Shown: in pieces, positions 12,099-26,400 of the stretch
Position numbering within the stretch: position 1 is the first letter of the stretch
Layout: every line of letters begins with the position of its first letter
From: Owenia fusiformis
Lineage: Eukaryota; Annelida; Polychaeta; Sabellida; Oweniidae
Direction of reading: 5' to 3'
NCBI GenBank assembly: GCA_903813345.2
Contig: CAIIXF020000009.1
Location: 25,332,740 to 25,396,739 of the forward strand
Length of the DNA stretch: 64,000 bases
Notes under the pieces: model-generated
Database searches by the model: none
What the model saw: only the letters and a program-made list of their open reading frames with translations
Told to the model about the DNA's origin: nothing
Position numbers and translations under genes: made by a program

Positions 12099-13157
12099 TG
12101 ACATTTTGTGATTTGAACTGTGATGAACTACACATATGTCTAGACGTTCTTTTGAACTTGTTTCTTTATTCATGGACTTAGATGGTGTCCCAAATATTGT
12201 ACTGTGACATACATATAATATCTCTGTGAGTGAAGATGGAATATTCTTGGCAAATGCTGATCTTACTGACAAACTAATTATCATAAACATCAGAAGGTTA
12301 ACAATGTAAAATGTCCAGCTTTTTTCAATGGAAGCAATGGAAGTTATTTTTGTTTCATTTTGGTACAATTTTTTGATGCACCCGGTTCTTTTTTGAGGTC
12401 CATGATATATTGGACGTTATATATAATTTACTTTTTCATTTGTTTACTGTACATATTTTGTACATGGTACATGGATTTTTATAAAGCCATAACATCTCTA
12501 ATGATCAGATGATGGCCATCGAATAATTGATGAGCATGGCTTTCTTTGTTTAAGATTATATGACCATAAACCATGGAGGGCTATCTAGCGTGAACATGTA
12601 TTTTTATGAAAATTGTTAGATTAAATTAAGCACGGCACGACTTCGTTTTCATCTAAGAAGGATGAAAAACAAAATAACATCATCGTTTGTATCGTTACGA
12701 CATACCAGGAAGGATAAGGATGTGATGAGAATTATTTTAGTGACCAAACCTTATACCGTGAAACGTGGTCGATCTAAAAACTTCATAAAATATTCTAAAA
12801 CGAAAGAACTCTGGAGTGGTTGTACCATAAATAGACTTTAATGCAAATCTTAGATCTTTTACATAGCTTAAGAAGGTTTCGTCATGATACGCACTTCCCT
12901 GATTGGTTTTGGTGCTTCTCATTTTGGGTAATAGATAGTTACACAAAAATGACAATCTTAAAGAAAATTACTGTGTGATGATGACGTCCACCGATTAACT
13001 AAAAATAAGGGTTTGTGTAAATGTTATGTAAGACCATTTTTTAAATTGTATTAACAGTGTCTACAATGTAAGACAAGGTATAAAGTAATTTGTACCATAG
13101 ATATATGTAAATGTAATGTGATTGTGTATGGTGGTTGGCAAGACCGCACATCTGGTC

Positions 13158-13163
13158 AATAAA
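13158..13163 (+). terminator. Candidate polyadenylation signal of the MAM gene
   Basis: AATAAA in the non-coding sequence about 1.06 kb after the stop at 12098. No better-placed signal was seen between. Confidence 0.4.
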
Positions 13164-15143
13164 GTTAGTTAAAAGATAATGGTTGAATTTTATGTTTACC
13201 ATTAACTGCCCGATTCAATGATGCAACTGAAATGGAAGCTAGTTATATAGACTATTAAAGCGTCAGTCATACAACCGAAAGTCAGTTCAACTGAAAGTAG
13301 ATGCGCAGAAAACCTGCGCAGAAAACAAATATAGGTATTTTCACCCAGTGGCCGACTGCCTGTATACACACTATTTTAGACAATTGTTTTATTGTGTGTG
13401 TTCAACTAAGCATCGTAATAGCAAATACACTACCACACCAAGAACAGTCTTCCCTGGAATGACGTCCTTCCACACAAGATAGATCATCCTAACCAGTACA
13501 GCGGATGAACTGGGACTGCCTAAACATGAACATGCCCAATAAATTCCTCGATTTGGGCCAAAGTGACTTTTACTCATACAGTGATGCGTTACTTATGGTG
13601 ACAGTTATGAAGAGTAATATGTAAACATTGTGCAATAAAATGCTGAGATTGATCAAATAGTACTGAAATGGCACCACCTTTGACGTTACTTCTGTGTCAC
13701 TCTGTACATTGAATTCTTCCCTCCATTCTTTAAATTAGGTCTATTTCTTATTTTGAATCGACATTATTTTCATCTTTTTTATCTCTTCATTCATTCAAAA
13801 TGAAATAAATGATTCTGTCAATGAACTTCAACTGTTTGGGCAATTTGTTTACAATTTGAATTTTTTGTTGTCGCTTTAATGAAGTGATATCTACGTCTAC
13901 ATTGAAGATGTTTCTATAATCAATATTAGCTCATCTATATAATCCCGTTTACGTTGCTCGGGAATGGGATAATGGCATTTAGTGATTTATTTAGATGTAT
14001 CATCGGATTTTAAACGCTTTTCCAACCAAGTACTATTGTTTATGGTATTAGGGGAAAGGATTGGATTCGAAATAAAGCATATTATTTTCGTTCACTCGAA
14101 ACTTGTCAAAAACGTTGATGTTTGGAATTAACATGCTTTCTAATTGAAAGCCCATGGAATTAACTTTCGTCACATTGATGTAAATAAACATTGATATAAA
14201 ACGATATACTTCAAGTTCTTATATGTGCTTTGCTTTGGGTTTCAATAAAGCGTTCCATCCTCATTTCAAGACATTTTTGAGACATTGAAGTATTTCATTA
14301 ACCCCGCCTTGGTATCGCCTGGACTAAACGAGGAACCATATGGGCCTATTAAAAGCCGACCTTTCGAGGTTTCAACTGGTTATATACATCCGAACAGACA
14401 CTCATTTATCTGACACTAATTGTATAGATGCCAGTCAAACTTAACAATTCTAAAAACCATAGCCGGGCAAGGCTATAAAAACCAATACAAAGAGTAATAT
14501 CAAAACACAGCAAGGGAAGAAAAAGAAAAGACGGGCCAAAAAATATACAAAACCCCAACATTCCCAAACCTAACTCACAAACTAACAATATTTAACACTC
14601 ATCTGCCTCCGTGTGCATCATTCAGGATTCATTATCACAGTCCAACATCACAGCAGTACAGGCTACAGATATCAGTATGAATGTGTTACTCTCGTACAAA
14701 GATGGACAAAAAAGCAAACAATTCCAATGACCCAGCTATGACAGTTCTATGTTGTTGTTCACGAGGAAGACAAATCACTTATCATAATAGGATTGTATTT
14801 TATATCACAATTTAACAAGACTGATATGCAACTTAGAATTATCAACAAAAGGACACTGGAGGTATCTTTTGAAATTATCGGTTTATAAAAGATCTTCCGA
14901 GAATAGACAACATGCGAGTAGAAATAATCTTGATTTACGTCATTAAATACGTCATCAAAATTCAGCCAAAGTGATATAATATTTGAAATCTACATGTAAA
15001 CGTACATCTAAAAATAACAATTGCTCTAAAAAACAAAAATTAAAACAATTATATAAAATAATTATAAATAATTTTCCTAGACCATATTTAAAAATTGTGA
15101 AGAAAACATTAATCATAAAAGCATGGTCAAATCTTTTGGCCAT

Positions 15144-15558
15144 ATATCGAGTGTCCCCAAGAAAAGTGAATCGCTTTTTGCCAAGTGTTTTCTCAGCAGT
15201 TGATTACACAAAGGATTGGTATCGATATGGCGAACTGAATTGAAAACATGTTTCTCTTAAACCAGTTGTCAAAAAAATCTGAAAACTTTACACGTCAATT
15301 TAAAGACAGTTATAAAAATGTCAATCAGTGACCATTACATAAAGGACTGTGTTCTTTACAAAATGTTTTCAATAATTGGTTTACGAGAAAAACAATGTTG
15401 AATTCAGTTCGTCATATCGATACAATTCCTTTATTGAAAATGTCTACATAATATGTAACTGATCTCTAATATTTGTACAACTTGCTAATAAATTTGAGTG
15501 ATCAGTTGCTGAGAAAACACTTGTCAAAAGCGATTCAGTTTCTTGGGACACCCGATAT
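15144..15558. mobile_element. Nested palindromic MITE
   Basis: Outer inverted repeats of about 50 bp (TATCGAGTGTCCCCAAGAAA at the left, complement of TATCGGGTGTCCCAAGAAAC at the right). A second, inner palindrome runs from about 15212 to 15433 (AAGGATTGGTATCGATATGG and its complement). Confidence 0.8.
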
Positions 15559-15699
15559 ACGCACAGATACCAAGGTAAAATATTAAAAGGTGTTACAAAA
15601 CAGAGTAAGAGATATTTAAGTGTAAACCCATTGCGGAAACGAACCCAAATGTCCTCTGATTGGTTAAAATATTTCTAAATAATTTTCGCATTAAATTGT

Positions 15700-15815
15700 T
15701 GTCAATCAGTCAACATTACATAAAATACCGTGTTCTTTACAGAATGTTTTCAATGATTGGTTTAAGAGAAAAACATTGTTGAATTCAGTTCTCCATATCG
15801 ATATCAATCCTTTGC
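15700..15815. repeat. Partial copy of the MITE inner palindrome
   Basis: Shares TTTAAGAGAAAAACATTGTT and GAATTCAGTTCTCCATATCG with the right half of the inner palindrome at 15212-15433. Confidence 0.7.
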
Positions 15816-16429
15816 TTACCTAATGAATAAAATCCTCTGTTCTGACCCATAATAAGGATTTTGAAAAAAAGTTATTGAATTTTAATTGAAGGATCATAGG
15901 CGACAACCAGGGGTTATTAATATCCATCGTTTTGACTTTGAAGGAATTACCAAAGTATAAATTACAGCAAAAGACTAACACAAACAATTTAAATGTAACT
16001 ATACTTGTACTCTTCACGATTTAAAGCAAAAATATTGAAGTGAAGAATTATAAAATTAAGAAAAAAGATGACCGTGATTTTGACCTTGTGATCATAATTC
16101 ATAATCACATTATCCAGATAAGACATAGATAGCCCATTCATAGACATATGAAAACAAATTGGATAGAAAGACAGAATAGAGAAAGGACAAAGAAAGAATG
16201 CAAATGCAAAAAAACTCCAGATTTATCAGGTGTTGAATAGGATGAAATCCTAAAGTGACTCAAATGTATACCTTGTTAGATAGCAGATGAACAACACGCC
16301 ATCTTTTGAATCGTCTAAGACCATACTAATATAAAATACAAGTTTGGCAAAAAAACAGAAGCAGAAATCTATACATATTATATTATCATTTGTGTAGTTT
16401 TGATTAAAAGGAGAATCAGATCCATTGGT

Positions 16430-16641
16430 GTGACAAAATTACAAGCAACATGTACAATTTGACCTACTAATTTATTCCTTCCGATCTCAAATATAATATC
16501 TCCCAAAAGATCCATGATATGTTATTAACCGGTGAAGTTATTAAGGATGCAAAGTGCCAAAATGGGGAAAATTGTTTAATTTCTCTCAAGTAATAAAATG
16601 GTAACAATAAATAGAAAATGAATGCATTATTGTAAAAATCC
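16430..16641 (-). repeat. Dispersed repeat, inverted copy of 21843-22066
   Basis: Reverse complement of the later copy: ACAAGCAACATGTACAATTT, then ATATCTCCCAAAAGATCC and GAAGTTATTAAGGATGCAAA all recur in inverted order. Confidence 0.7.
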
Positions 16642-17406
16642 ATATATACAGTATATAGTTTGGGATCTGATTCTGCATTTAGATTAACATAATATGGTGT
16701 TGAGAATAATGAATCAAAATCAAAATCTGTAGAAGTTTGTCACCTTCTAATTTGCCTCACTGACCTTTTTATTGTAGGGAATTTCAGTCACAAAGGATAA
16801 CGAGTGACAACTTACATTTAATCCGAGTGAAGTTACTTATCGATCTATTAGTGTCAGGGGAATATGTGTCAGACAATGTCAGTGTACGTTATTGAGATAA
16901 TAATAATTTGTTTGTATTTCATATTTTGTAGCACCGACATGGCGATGATTATGCGCGTTCATTATTCATGGAGTAGTTGTATTGATATGTTTCATTGTTG
17001 TTGTGTTATGATTCTCATTTCACCATCAAACAATCAAACAATCAAGCAATCAAACCTCAATCGTACTCAGTGCCGGGACTCAGTTATGTGAGAATTCCAT
17101 AGGGCAATTGCAATTCTGACTATTCCAGTATTTTTAGTTGATATCGATATTGTAACATAGCGATGCACAAATATTCATCAGTTGAATGGAACATAAAAAA
17201 ACGAAAGTTTTAATTATTCATAATTGCAACGATCAGTGACAGCGTTCAGTAGATCTGATGCTAAAAAGCAGTAAATGATAGTACTAAACACAAATGACAA
17301 AAGTCATAAACTAAGAAAAGTCGGATTGGACTTTAGTAATAGTTTGGAGACGGCGTTCTGAAATAAGGCATATTAGGTGTCGTATGCGCTGGCAGAACGC
17401 GCTAAT

Positions 17407-17434
17407 ATGGCATCATTCAACAACGTACTCTTTG
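17407..17434 (+). CDS. Mesothelin-like exon 1: start codon
   Basis: ATG then ASFNNVLFG, ending G|GTAAGA in phase 1. Chosen because with exon 2 it gives a convincing signal peptide in frame. Confidence 0.65.
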
Positions 17435-20400
17435 GTAAGACATCATATTCTTATATTTGATTATGCCTACTAAAATGCAATTAGTTGACATACGATTTTA
17501 GTTATAATTGATCATTGTAGGTGGCATCTCACAGATTCGGGATATATATAGTGCCTTATTACCTTTTATAGGTTTACAATACTCCCTGTTTTGCAAAAAT
17601 ACATAACAACTGAAAACTGAATTTATTTATGCTTTATAAGTATTACATAATATTATGTAATACTAATAATTATTTAAGCATTATTATGCTAAATAATAAC
17701 AATAATATTGCCAAAAAATATTGAAGATCATAAAGATGAACCATTTGTAACTGATGTGTAAAGACTTTATATTGACAACCAAGTCCAAATTACACATTTT
17801 AGATCAACAGAAAACGATATATGTTTTGTATCTTTTAAGGTCTGATCACAGTGAGCTTGTTTGCTGTCAACGATGCTCAACTTAGTCGTGAGTGTTTATG
17901 ATATAATTTCCCTATCATTTTTACTTTTCAACAACAATTTTTTATCTCTTTTGGGGATGTTGGACTTGGAGCTCGTCATCTGATATATGGCAAGTCTAAT
18001 GAAAGGTTATCGTTAACAAATTGTAGGCCAATAAAATGGATGTAATAATTTCATTTTATATAGTAAATCGATTGATTCAATTATACAAAGTCTCCTTATG
18101 ACATAAGATAAAAAGGGGGGTGTATTTCTTGATTTACATCATCAAAAATGCAGTAAAATGTCATATTTGGAATCTACATGTAAAAGAACATCTAGGAATG
18201 TGGCTTTGAAAAGAGTTTATCGACTATGGAAATTTCGTCAATTTTGGCACACTTTTGTTTGACTTAGACTGTCTTTAACAATCAAATCTCATTTTGCGTT
18301 TGCCTTGCGAACTTCAAAGACTCGAGTCCAATCAAAATTGAATTACACATGAAAGTTTGTGAAGTACTTTGTTTCCGAAATTGTTTTCAATACTTATTAT
18401 TTCCCAGGTGACTGTTTTACAAAATTATTGTGCATTGACTAACAATCAAGTCTCATTTTGCCTTTACTTCAAAGACTGAGTCCAATCAAAAATGAATTAT
18501 CTATACATGAAAGTTTGTGAAGTCCTTTGTTTCGGAAATTGTTTTTAATACGTAACTTATTATTTCCCAGGTGACTGTTTCACAAAATTATTGAGCATTG
18601 TGAATGATCACTATCTCCTGATAGTGTTATGTGTATATGTTTTCCCCACCAAAGGAAGAGGTGCGATTATTGGCAAATATCCCCATGGTCAAAATGAATC
18701 ATTCTTAGGTGTAACATGAAGAATAGAATGTCATTGTCAGTGCTTGGGTACACATACGCTGAGATAGGGTCATTCCGTTCAGTATGGTTGTATTGACTTA
18801 CATAGGGCTGTGCACCATTGACTTAACATGAGGTTATCATCAGATCTCAATAGAGGCCGTTGGATTCCATTGATTATCACAGAAATACCAAAAATACAAC
18901 TATGACCTGAATCGATTGCAAACATAATAATTTCACAATGACACAAATTGTTCATCTCATCAAATGTGCAAATATGAAGTTTGCAATCGATTCAGGTCAT
19001 ACTTTAATTTAAAAGATTGTACATTTTTTTCATTATTTTTCCCCTACAAAATAGCTGTAGAAAAAGTCTCCAAAAACAACTTTTACACCTATCAAATATC
19101 ATAAAACTTTGTAAAACCAAAGATTATAATGTTATATTTCATTATTTAGTATCATATTTGGATAAGATGTAGGGATGCGTAGGATGCAAATGGATTTTGA
19201 TAGACACAAAATATACGTCCTGGTTTGGAATCTACACCTCTACACTTCATGATGAATTCATTTTTAATGGGGAGATCATAATGGCGAGCGCATTACTTCC
19301 TTTTATTTTCAAAGAACACATGATGAATCTTTTATTCCACATTTTCAATTTTGCATCAATTATCTTTAAAGGATTTTTCCCCTGTGAAGGATTCTATTGA
19401 CATTTATATAATTCATGGAAAAGTAAGTCATATTAAGAAACAGGTACACTAACACTGAGTTCCACCCATTCCACGTTTGTGTTAATCTTGAATATCTTTA
19501 TGGCATAAGTGTTTTGATCAAAGTAGGTTGTGAAATCACTAAAGAGAAGTCATGAATCTTATTCCATAAATACCATAAAATTATGTGTGATCACAGAATT
19601 TCTGAACACAATCGGATGTACCCGAATGGTGTCTTATTCATAATGCAATAAATGGAATCATTTGTGGTCTGTATGTGCAGTCTATTTGCCTTATGATAAT
19701 ACATTTACTGTAGTACATTGGTTCTCCTAATATTATTTCCTTATAGATATCCAAACTCTAATCAACAGCAGTTTCAAAATTATCGTATATTGTATTTCAC
19801 CTGAAAAAATATTGTATATGGTATAAGAGAGCTGAAAAATATTGTTTATGGATTTCCAACACTCCCTATACCCCCCCCCCCCACATAAAAGAGGTAAAGA
19901 GATGTACACGTGTAGATTTTTAAAATGCAAATAATGACATCTGACTCACCAAGATCAATCAAAAAGGGCAGATCAAAATTAGATAAAATAAACAGGCAGC
20001 AATTTTGCGACAGAATCATAATATTCTGATAGTCAAACCCACAGATTCAAAGAGTAGTTAAAAATCCTAATGATGCCTTGAATTAAATTTGAAAGGAGAT
20101 CAGGATTCTGTTTTTGCGAATGGAGATCGTATGGAAGGTGAGACTGTAACGGATCCTTACCAAACCACAATGGGTGGTGAGTACTATGGCGATGATGAGA
20201 TGGTATGGGGCTCTATGATTCCTCCAACGGATGAAGATCCTTTTGCCGAACTGGTAAACATACGACTGCTTTTCGATTTGTCAAATGAGAATTAAAATTG
20301 ATATAACCACTTAGAACTACTAATCTGACATAGTCTAACTACCTATTTATATCAACCTATCAGTCCGAAATTATAAAATATTAATATTGAAAAATCGATA

Positions 20401-23400
20401 AAGCCCTCTTAGCCCGGATGAAGCAATAGATAAAGAAAATAATACTGAATAACATTTGGTCATCTTGCATAGAACACAATCCGTACCTCCTCATAAATTG
20501 GTTTAGAGAACCCTTTTGTTCCGTTTCAGAAAATGGAGATAAAGAAGTTACGTGCAAGATTTGGTGTGGTGCCAGACGCTATCCGCAAAATGGTAAAACG
20601 ATGGACTGATGAAATGCAAAATGAAGAGATGAAGAATGTCAATCGGATATGTAAGGAGATAAAGATACGAATGGAAACTCTCCAGAACAGTGAACCTGAG
20701 CAAATTGGTGAAAGTACAAGTTACATGGCTGATATAAACACGATGGCTCCTGATGTATTGCAAAACCATACAAGGAGAGTTTTGAAAAGGTAAATCTGAA
20801 ATTCCATCGTGTGTTTATATAAATTACAGAGTGGCCCATAAAATGTAAACTCTGGTCATAGATTCTCTTCGAATTTCGTTGTGTGGCTAAAAAATTCCGA
20901 TGGAACAGACAGTGGTATACTTATGTTGCTTCTACGACTTAGGATTTAGAGACATGACATTTTCTGTTTAGGTACTTGTTGATCTAGTGTCCGATTGTTC
21001 ACAAACGAGAATAGTAATCCGTCTTTTCAAATCTTATTATGTTTTTTCAGGTTTGCCTGCTTTTTGGAAGATAAGAGTCCTTGTTTTTCATTGGTTGACC
21101 GTGTTGGAATTATGACAGAATTATTTGCGAACAAAACTTGTTTTGACCCAAACGCTCCATTCGAACCAGAGCAAACACCTCGAACCCAAAAGGTGAGTTT
21201 TGTATCTCCCATGTGTATATATATAACGAAGTAGAATTATCATTTTAAACGATTTCGAAATTCTGCAATAATATTGCTAGTAAGGTGACCTTCTTTACCT
21301 AATGCTATATAAATACATAGTCACTATGTGAAATAGAAACGGAAAAATGCTCAATGTGCAACATTTGTTTTATTTGAAGGTATCAGAAGTTGGGTATCGA
21401 TTGGCCTGTGATTTGGAACAAATTCAGGATGTGAAACACCTTCAGCATAATATTATTAAACTTGGAAGTATGCTTTGTGAAATGCCTCAAAAGAAAGTTC
21501 TCGAGCTTTTTAACAGGCTAGATATTAACGATTCATCGACATTCATTACGCAATTCAATTTGAGTAGGCTCTGTGCTCCTGTAGTAAGTCATATATGATA
21601 AAAATTTTGAATAATTTAGATGTGTAATTTTGAAAAATTGGTAAAACCTCACAATGGCAAAATCAAGTTACCACCATATCATTTTATCGCAAAGTCTCAC
21701 TATTTAAGGAACAAGACTTAAATCGGATTGAGCGAGCAAGCTAAACAAAAACTGTTTCTTGTTAAGAATAATTTTGGCTCATGTCATCATTCCATGTCAT
21801 ATGTCTATTTTGTGAAATCCCCAAAGTGCATAAAGATTTTTGCAATAATGTATTTTTCTATGATCATGGTTACCATTTTTATAATTTGGAAGAATTTAAA
21901 CATTCCCTCCCCTGCCCATTTTTGCACTTTGGATCCTTAATAACTTCACCAATCTATAACATGTTACGGATCTTTGGGAGATATTGGATTTAAGAATATA
22001 TATTAGGAATATGTTAGAAGGTCAACTGTACATGTTGCTTGCAATTTTGTCAACCCTATAGATTTGATTATGTCTTTAACTTTAGGTAGTATATGGAACA
22101 GTATTCACAACAAAGTTATTTAACTTTTTCTTTTCAGTGCAAGATACTGAAAGATCTACTTATGGAGGTAGGCGCCAATTATTCACAACACTATGTAGTA
22201 TATGGTTTTAGTTTAGTGGGACTCTATATGGTTTTCTTTACAAAGGATGGGTATCGATATGGTGAACATTTTGAACACACGTTTCTCTTAAACCAGTCAT
22301 CAAAAAATTCTGAAATTTTTACACATCGTCAATTTAATGGTCATCTAATGTTTTCAATAATTGGTTTAAAAGAAAAACATTGTTGAATTCAGTTCACCAT
22401 ATCGATACCAATCCTTTCCAATCTTACACTATTTTGAATATATAATATGATACGATACGATACAATACGATACAACAAAATGCAATACTATACATTTACA
22501 ATACGATAAGATACGATACGATATAAAACAATAACAATTACAATTACTGATTTTAAATCTCATCTCGTTCTTTTATGATGTTTCTTCACTTCAGTCCAGA
22601 GATCTGACGACACTTCAACCAGATGTGATGAGGGAGCTCCCTCGATCGTGCGTACGCATCGTAGCAGATACCAGAATCAGGACAAGAGAAGGAAGTGCAC
22701 CCTTCCAAGCAAGAATGGAGGCAAAGAACACTATATGTGGTGTGCCTCAAATGGCACCAAGTCGCAACCTGAGGGGACGGCGTTCAAAAAGTTCATTAAA
22801 AGCAATGGGACTTCTTAAGCAGGTATTTAAAACATAATTTACTTTTCCCAAAATGCCTCGATGATACAGTACTTACCTATTCTGTTTACAATAGAATTTT
22901 TAAAAAAAACTAAGTAGTGTATAAAAATTTTGAGCTCCACATTTAAAATTATCGAAATCGTTGCCAATCGTCTCTTGTATTGAATGTTTTTCAGGACCTA
23001 CTGAAAGGGGCCACGAGCAAAGATGTGGCTTGTGCGGTTGATGAAATGGCTGCAGAACTCTCAAGAAGAGATGTCACAAATCTGGATACCAATTTCCTTG
23101 CAGATCTCCCATTTGAGAAAAGGAGAAGAGCGTTTGCGAAATCACTAAGATCAGTGGTAGAGTTCTCCTTACAATTAACGTAGACGTATATTTTATTTTT
23201 TTCCTCCTACCTCATACCCACCTACCCACGTACGTGGGACATGATACAGTCTTTGAAGGGTTCAATTTTAAAGATCTTAGTTTATTAAATCTTAGTTTAT
23301 GATGAATTATAGATGCATTTGTAAGGACCCTTGATAGCAAGTTGCTACTACATCCCAGCTGGGTTCAATTCCCACTCGGGGCGTCGAATTTAGCACACTT

Positions 23401-26400
23401 TCTTTCTTTCTGGTCATTACACATTAAAATGCATCGATATGCCTTTAGTTATTGATCTGTCATCTGTCTAGTCATAAAATAAAGCCGGAATTGTAGAAAT
23501 GTTAATAATTTGAGCTATTTTAAGATTTAATAATCTTTAAAATTGAACCCTTCAATGACTGTATCATGTTCCACGTAGGGGGGTAGGTGGGTATGAGGTA
23601 GGAGGTTTTTTATACAAAGCCATTTTCAAAGACTAATGTTTGTAGTTTCTTCCTTCTTTGTCTCATTGATTTTTTTATCTCTTTTTAGAAACTTGCAGTA
23701 AAGAAAGTGATAATTGATGCCGATGCTGTAGAAAACCGAACGATGTGGTGTGACTTCGACAATATCCCAGCACATCTACTGTGTGTCATGACACCAAAGG
23801 ATTTGAAAAAATGCGGATTGTGTAATGATAGACCGTACAAATATCAAGATCCTAGGTGGACTGTCCATACAATATCTAAATTTTGTCAGAGCGATTGCAC
23901 GGATAGACGATTGGTAGGGTTCTATTTACTGTACAACGTATTGTTGAACAATAATAGTCCACCGAATCAATAACTAGATAATTTGGGATGTTATGTAAAG
24001 GTTTCATGAACAAATATTAAAAAGCTTTGAAATAAGAGCATTTTCTGCGAATTTATTGAATGACTAGGTATTTTCTGTTATGAAAAGATTTAAAAAACAT
24101 TTTTGCACTTTTTAACCAGATTCTTTCATATAATTTCTTTTTAAATAATTTTAAAATTAAAATCTACTGTATTTCTAGACCCCCGTTGGGTTGTTTAAGG
24201 AAGCAAACGTTTGCTTCTACGAAGCAATCCAAGGAGAGTTTTACCATAGAATTTCCCATGAATGTTGTACAGCGTCTTTTTGGTATGCAAAAAACAATGA
24301 AATGGGTATCTAAAATTAGATTTTCCCCAAATGCAACTGTTTACAAATAAATGCATTAATTTTTTATATTTTTTAAATAGCTACATAATCTCACTGAAAT
24401 AGCAATTCGGGCTATTATGGATCCTACATACAACACTTTTGCGTTTGACGATGACATTGTGGATAACATGACATGCATCACTTACAGATTTTCGTAAGTA
24501 TTGTTTGCGATCAACCATATTGCTTGCTTTTAAATCGATGTTTTGATTGAAGTTGTTTGGTTTGTTTTGAAATACCTTTTCATCAATTCATTCCTTAGAT
24601 AGAATGTAGGTAATAAAAATGTAATGTGTCATTTTCATAATTTTATGTTCATGCTTCAGTGAATTTCGAAGGAATAATGACGTCGTCGAATGTTCGTCAA
24701 ATTGCGAGAATATTTTTCATAACGTCACATGTCATTGTTTCCTGTGAAACGGGAGTGTGCACCAATAGCGTACTTATAGTAAGATGATTTTGGAAAAAAT
24801 GGTAAATTTGAAGCAAGTTGAAAAAAGACCTTTTTGACCATTTTTGACCTTGAAAAGGTCACTGAAGGTCACATTATTTAACCTTGAAAATGGCATTGAA
24901 TGTCAAAACTATAGTCAGATTTGAACTTTTGAGAACTTGTAGATAATTTTTTTGAAAAATGGTCAATTTGAAGCAAGTTGAAAAACTACCTTTTTTGACC
25001 TTGAGAGGGTCATTGAAGGACAAATCTCAAATCTAAAGTCAGATTTGAACTTCTGATAACTGATTGCTTGTAGATGATTTTGAAAAAGAAGATTGGTCAA
25101 AAAATTGAAGTCAGTCTAAACAGTATTTGTTAAGTTATTGGAAGTTGTAAGAATTTGTTACAGACGGCAACCGCCAACCACCAACCGCCAACCACCAACT
25201 GCCGTCAAAAAACGGAGACCGCCACAATATATCACCACTTTTTGGTGGTGAAATAATAAAAATGCAATTACACTTTTGATAATTCTTAATTTTAGGCCAG
25301 ATATTGTAAGACCGATGATTGGAAATGGCTGGTGGCAATGTGAAAAGAAGAGGATTTGGAAGAAATTCGTTGCATCAGGGATTGCTGAGAGAATGGACTG
25401 TGATTTGGTCAACAAGTGGTTACATGCAATCTCAGAAGAGGAAGTAAATAATGTGACCTGTAATATGGATACCGGTGACTATAACACTTACCCAAACGAT
25501 CCTCATCCATATAACACCAAACCCGATGTTGTATTCATTTATAATAATACCGAAACAACGACCACTGGCGATCAATCTGACTTCGTCGGCAGAGGAAAAC
25601 GTGAAGTCGAAGAAATCTACAATGACGACACCGATAAATACGATAAAGATGAATTCATGCGAAAGATGCAAGGATTGAGATTGAAATGTACGCCTGAAGA
25701 TAGCCTCGGTGACCTGTTGGATGATGATCCGTTAGACCATCTCGAAGAATTGGAAGAAAGATTAGTTACTCCGGAGAATAGACAGAGAATTGCAGAGAAA
25801 ATCACAAACTACACCCTTCATAATAACATGTATGCCTACTAATGATCATATTAAAAAGATTAACATATGTGTATAGTAATATATGTTCCTTATATATCCA
25901 TAGCATGCATTCCATACCGTTAAAAAGCAAAGTCACAAAATAAACGTTACTCAAGGTAATTTAGTTTATCCAAAAATTAACTGAACTTTTTTATGTGTTT
26001 TTGCTTTGTAGATCTGAAATTGTTGATTTGGATATTGCAAAGGCCGGTTCTATCGTCTGCGAGTCACCCAATATCATTGAGCTGTTCCTTAATGACGCGA
26101 CGGGAAAGGTAAGTCATAAATCTTAATCAGGCCTAGATTGGTTTAACAAACCAGAGCATCAATGGAGATTTGCCCCAAGTTTTTTAAAACGTCATGGAAA
26201 ATTATTAAACTTTTCACTGAATTCAAACATGTTTTTAAAAAGCTATACGGAAACTCCTCTATTGTAGCGGAATATTGCAAAAGCGTACAAGTCGCTGATG
26301 AAGAAAATCAACCGATACTTCCATAAGATTTGTCACGATTTGAACGAGTGCAATAAATATACCATCTGTAAAGAATCCCTTCGTCCTGTACGCCAAGAGT

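Larger units (their letters stand above)
13164..17406. other. Intergenic region, repeats only
   Basis: No supported exon. It contains the 15144-15558 MITE, a partial copy of its core near 15700-15815, and one arm of a dispersed repeat (16430-16641). Confidence 0.5.

Noticed and set aside
11901-12368. 155-codon open frame on the minus strand over the last MAM exon and 3' sequence
   Set aside because: Opposite to a clear MAM exon, low-complexity composition, no family signature.
14983-15243. Lys-rich 86-codon open frame
   Set aside because: Runs into a palindromic MITE and has no splice context or family match.
25830-25842. TAA at the end of the long exon 13 frame as a true gene end
   Set aside because: A donor at 25830 joins exon 14 in phase and the family continues well beyond.
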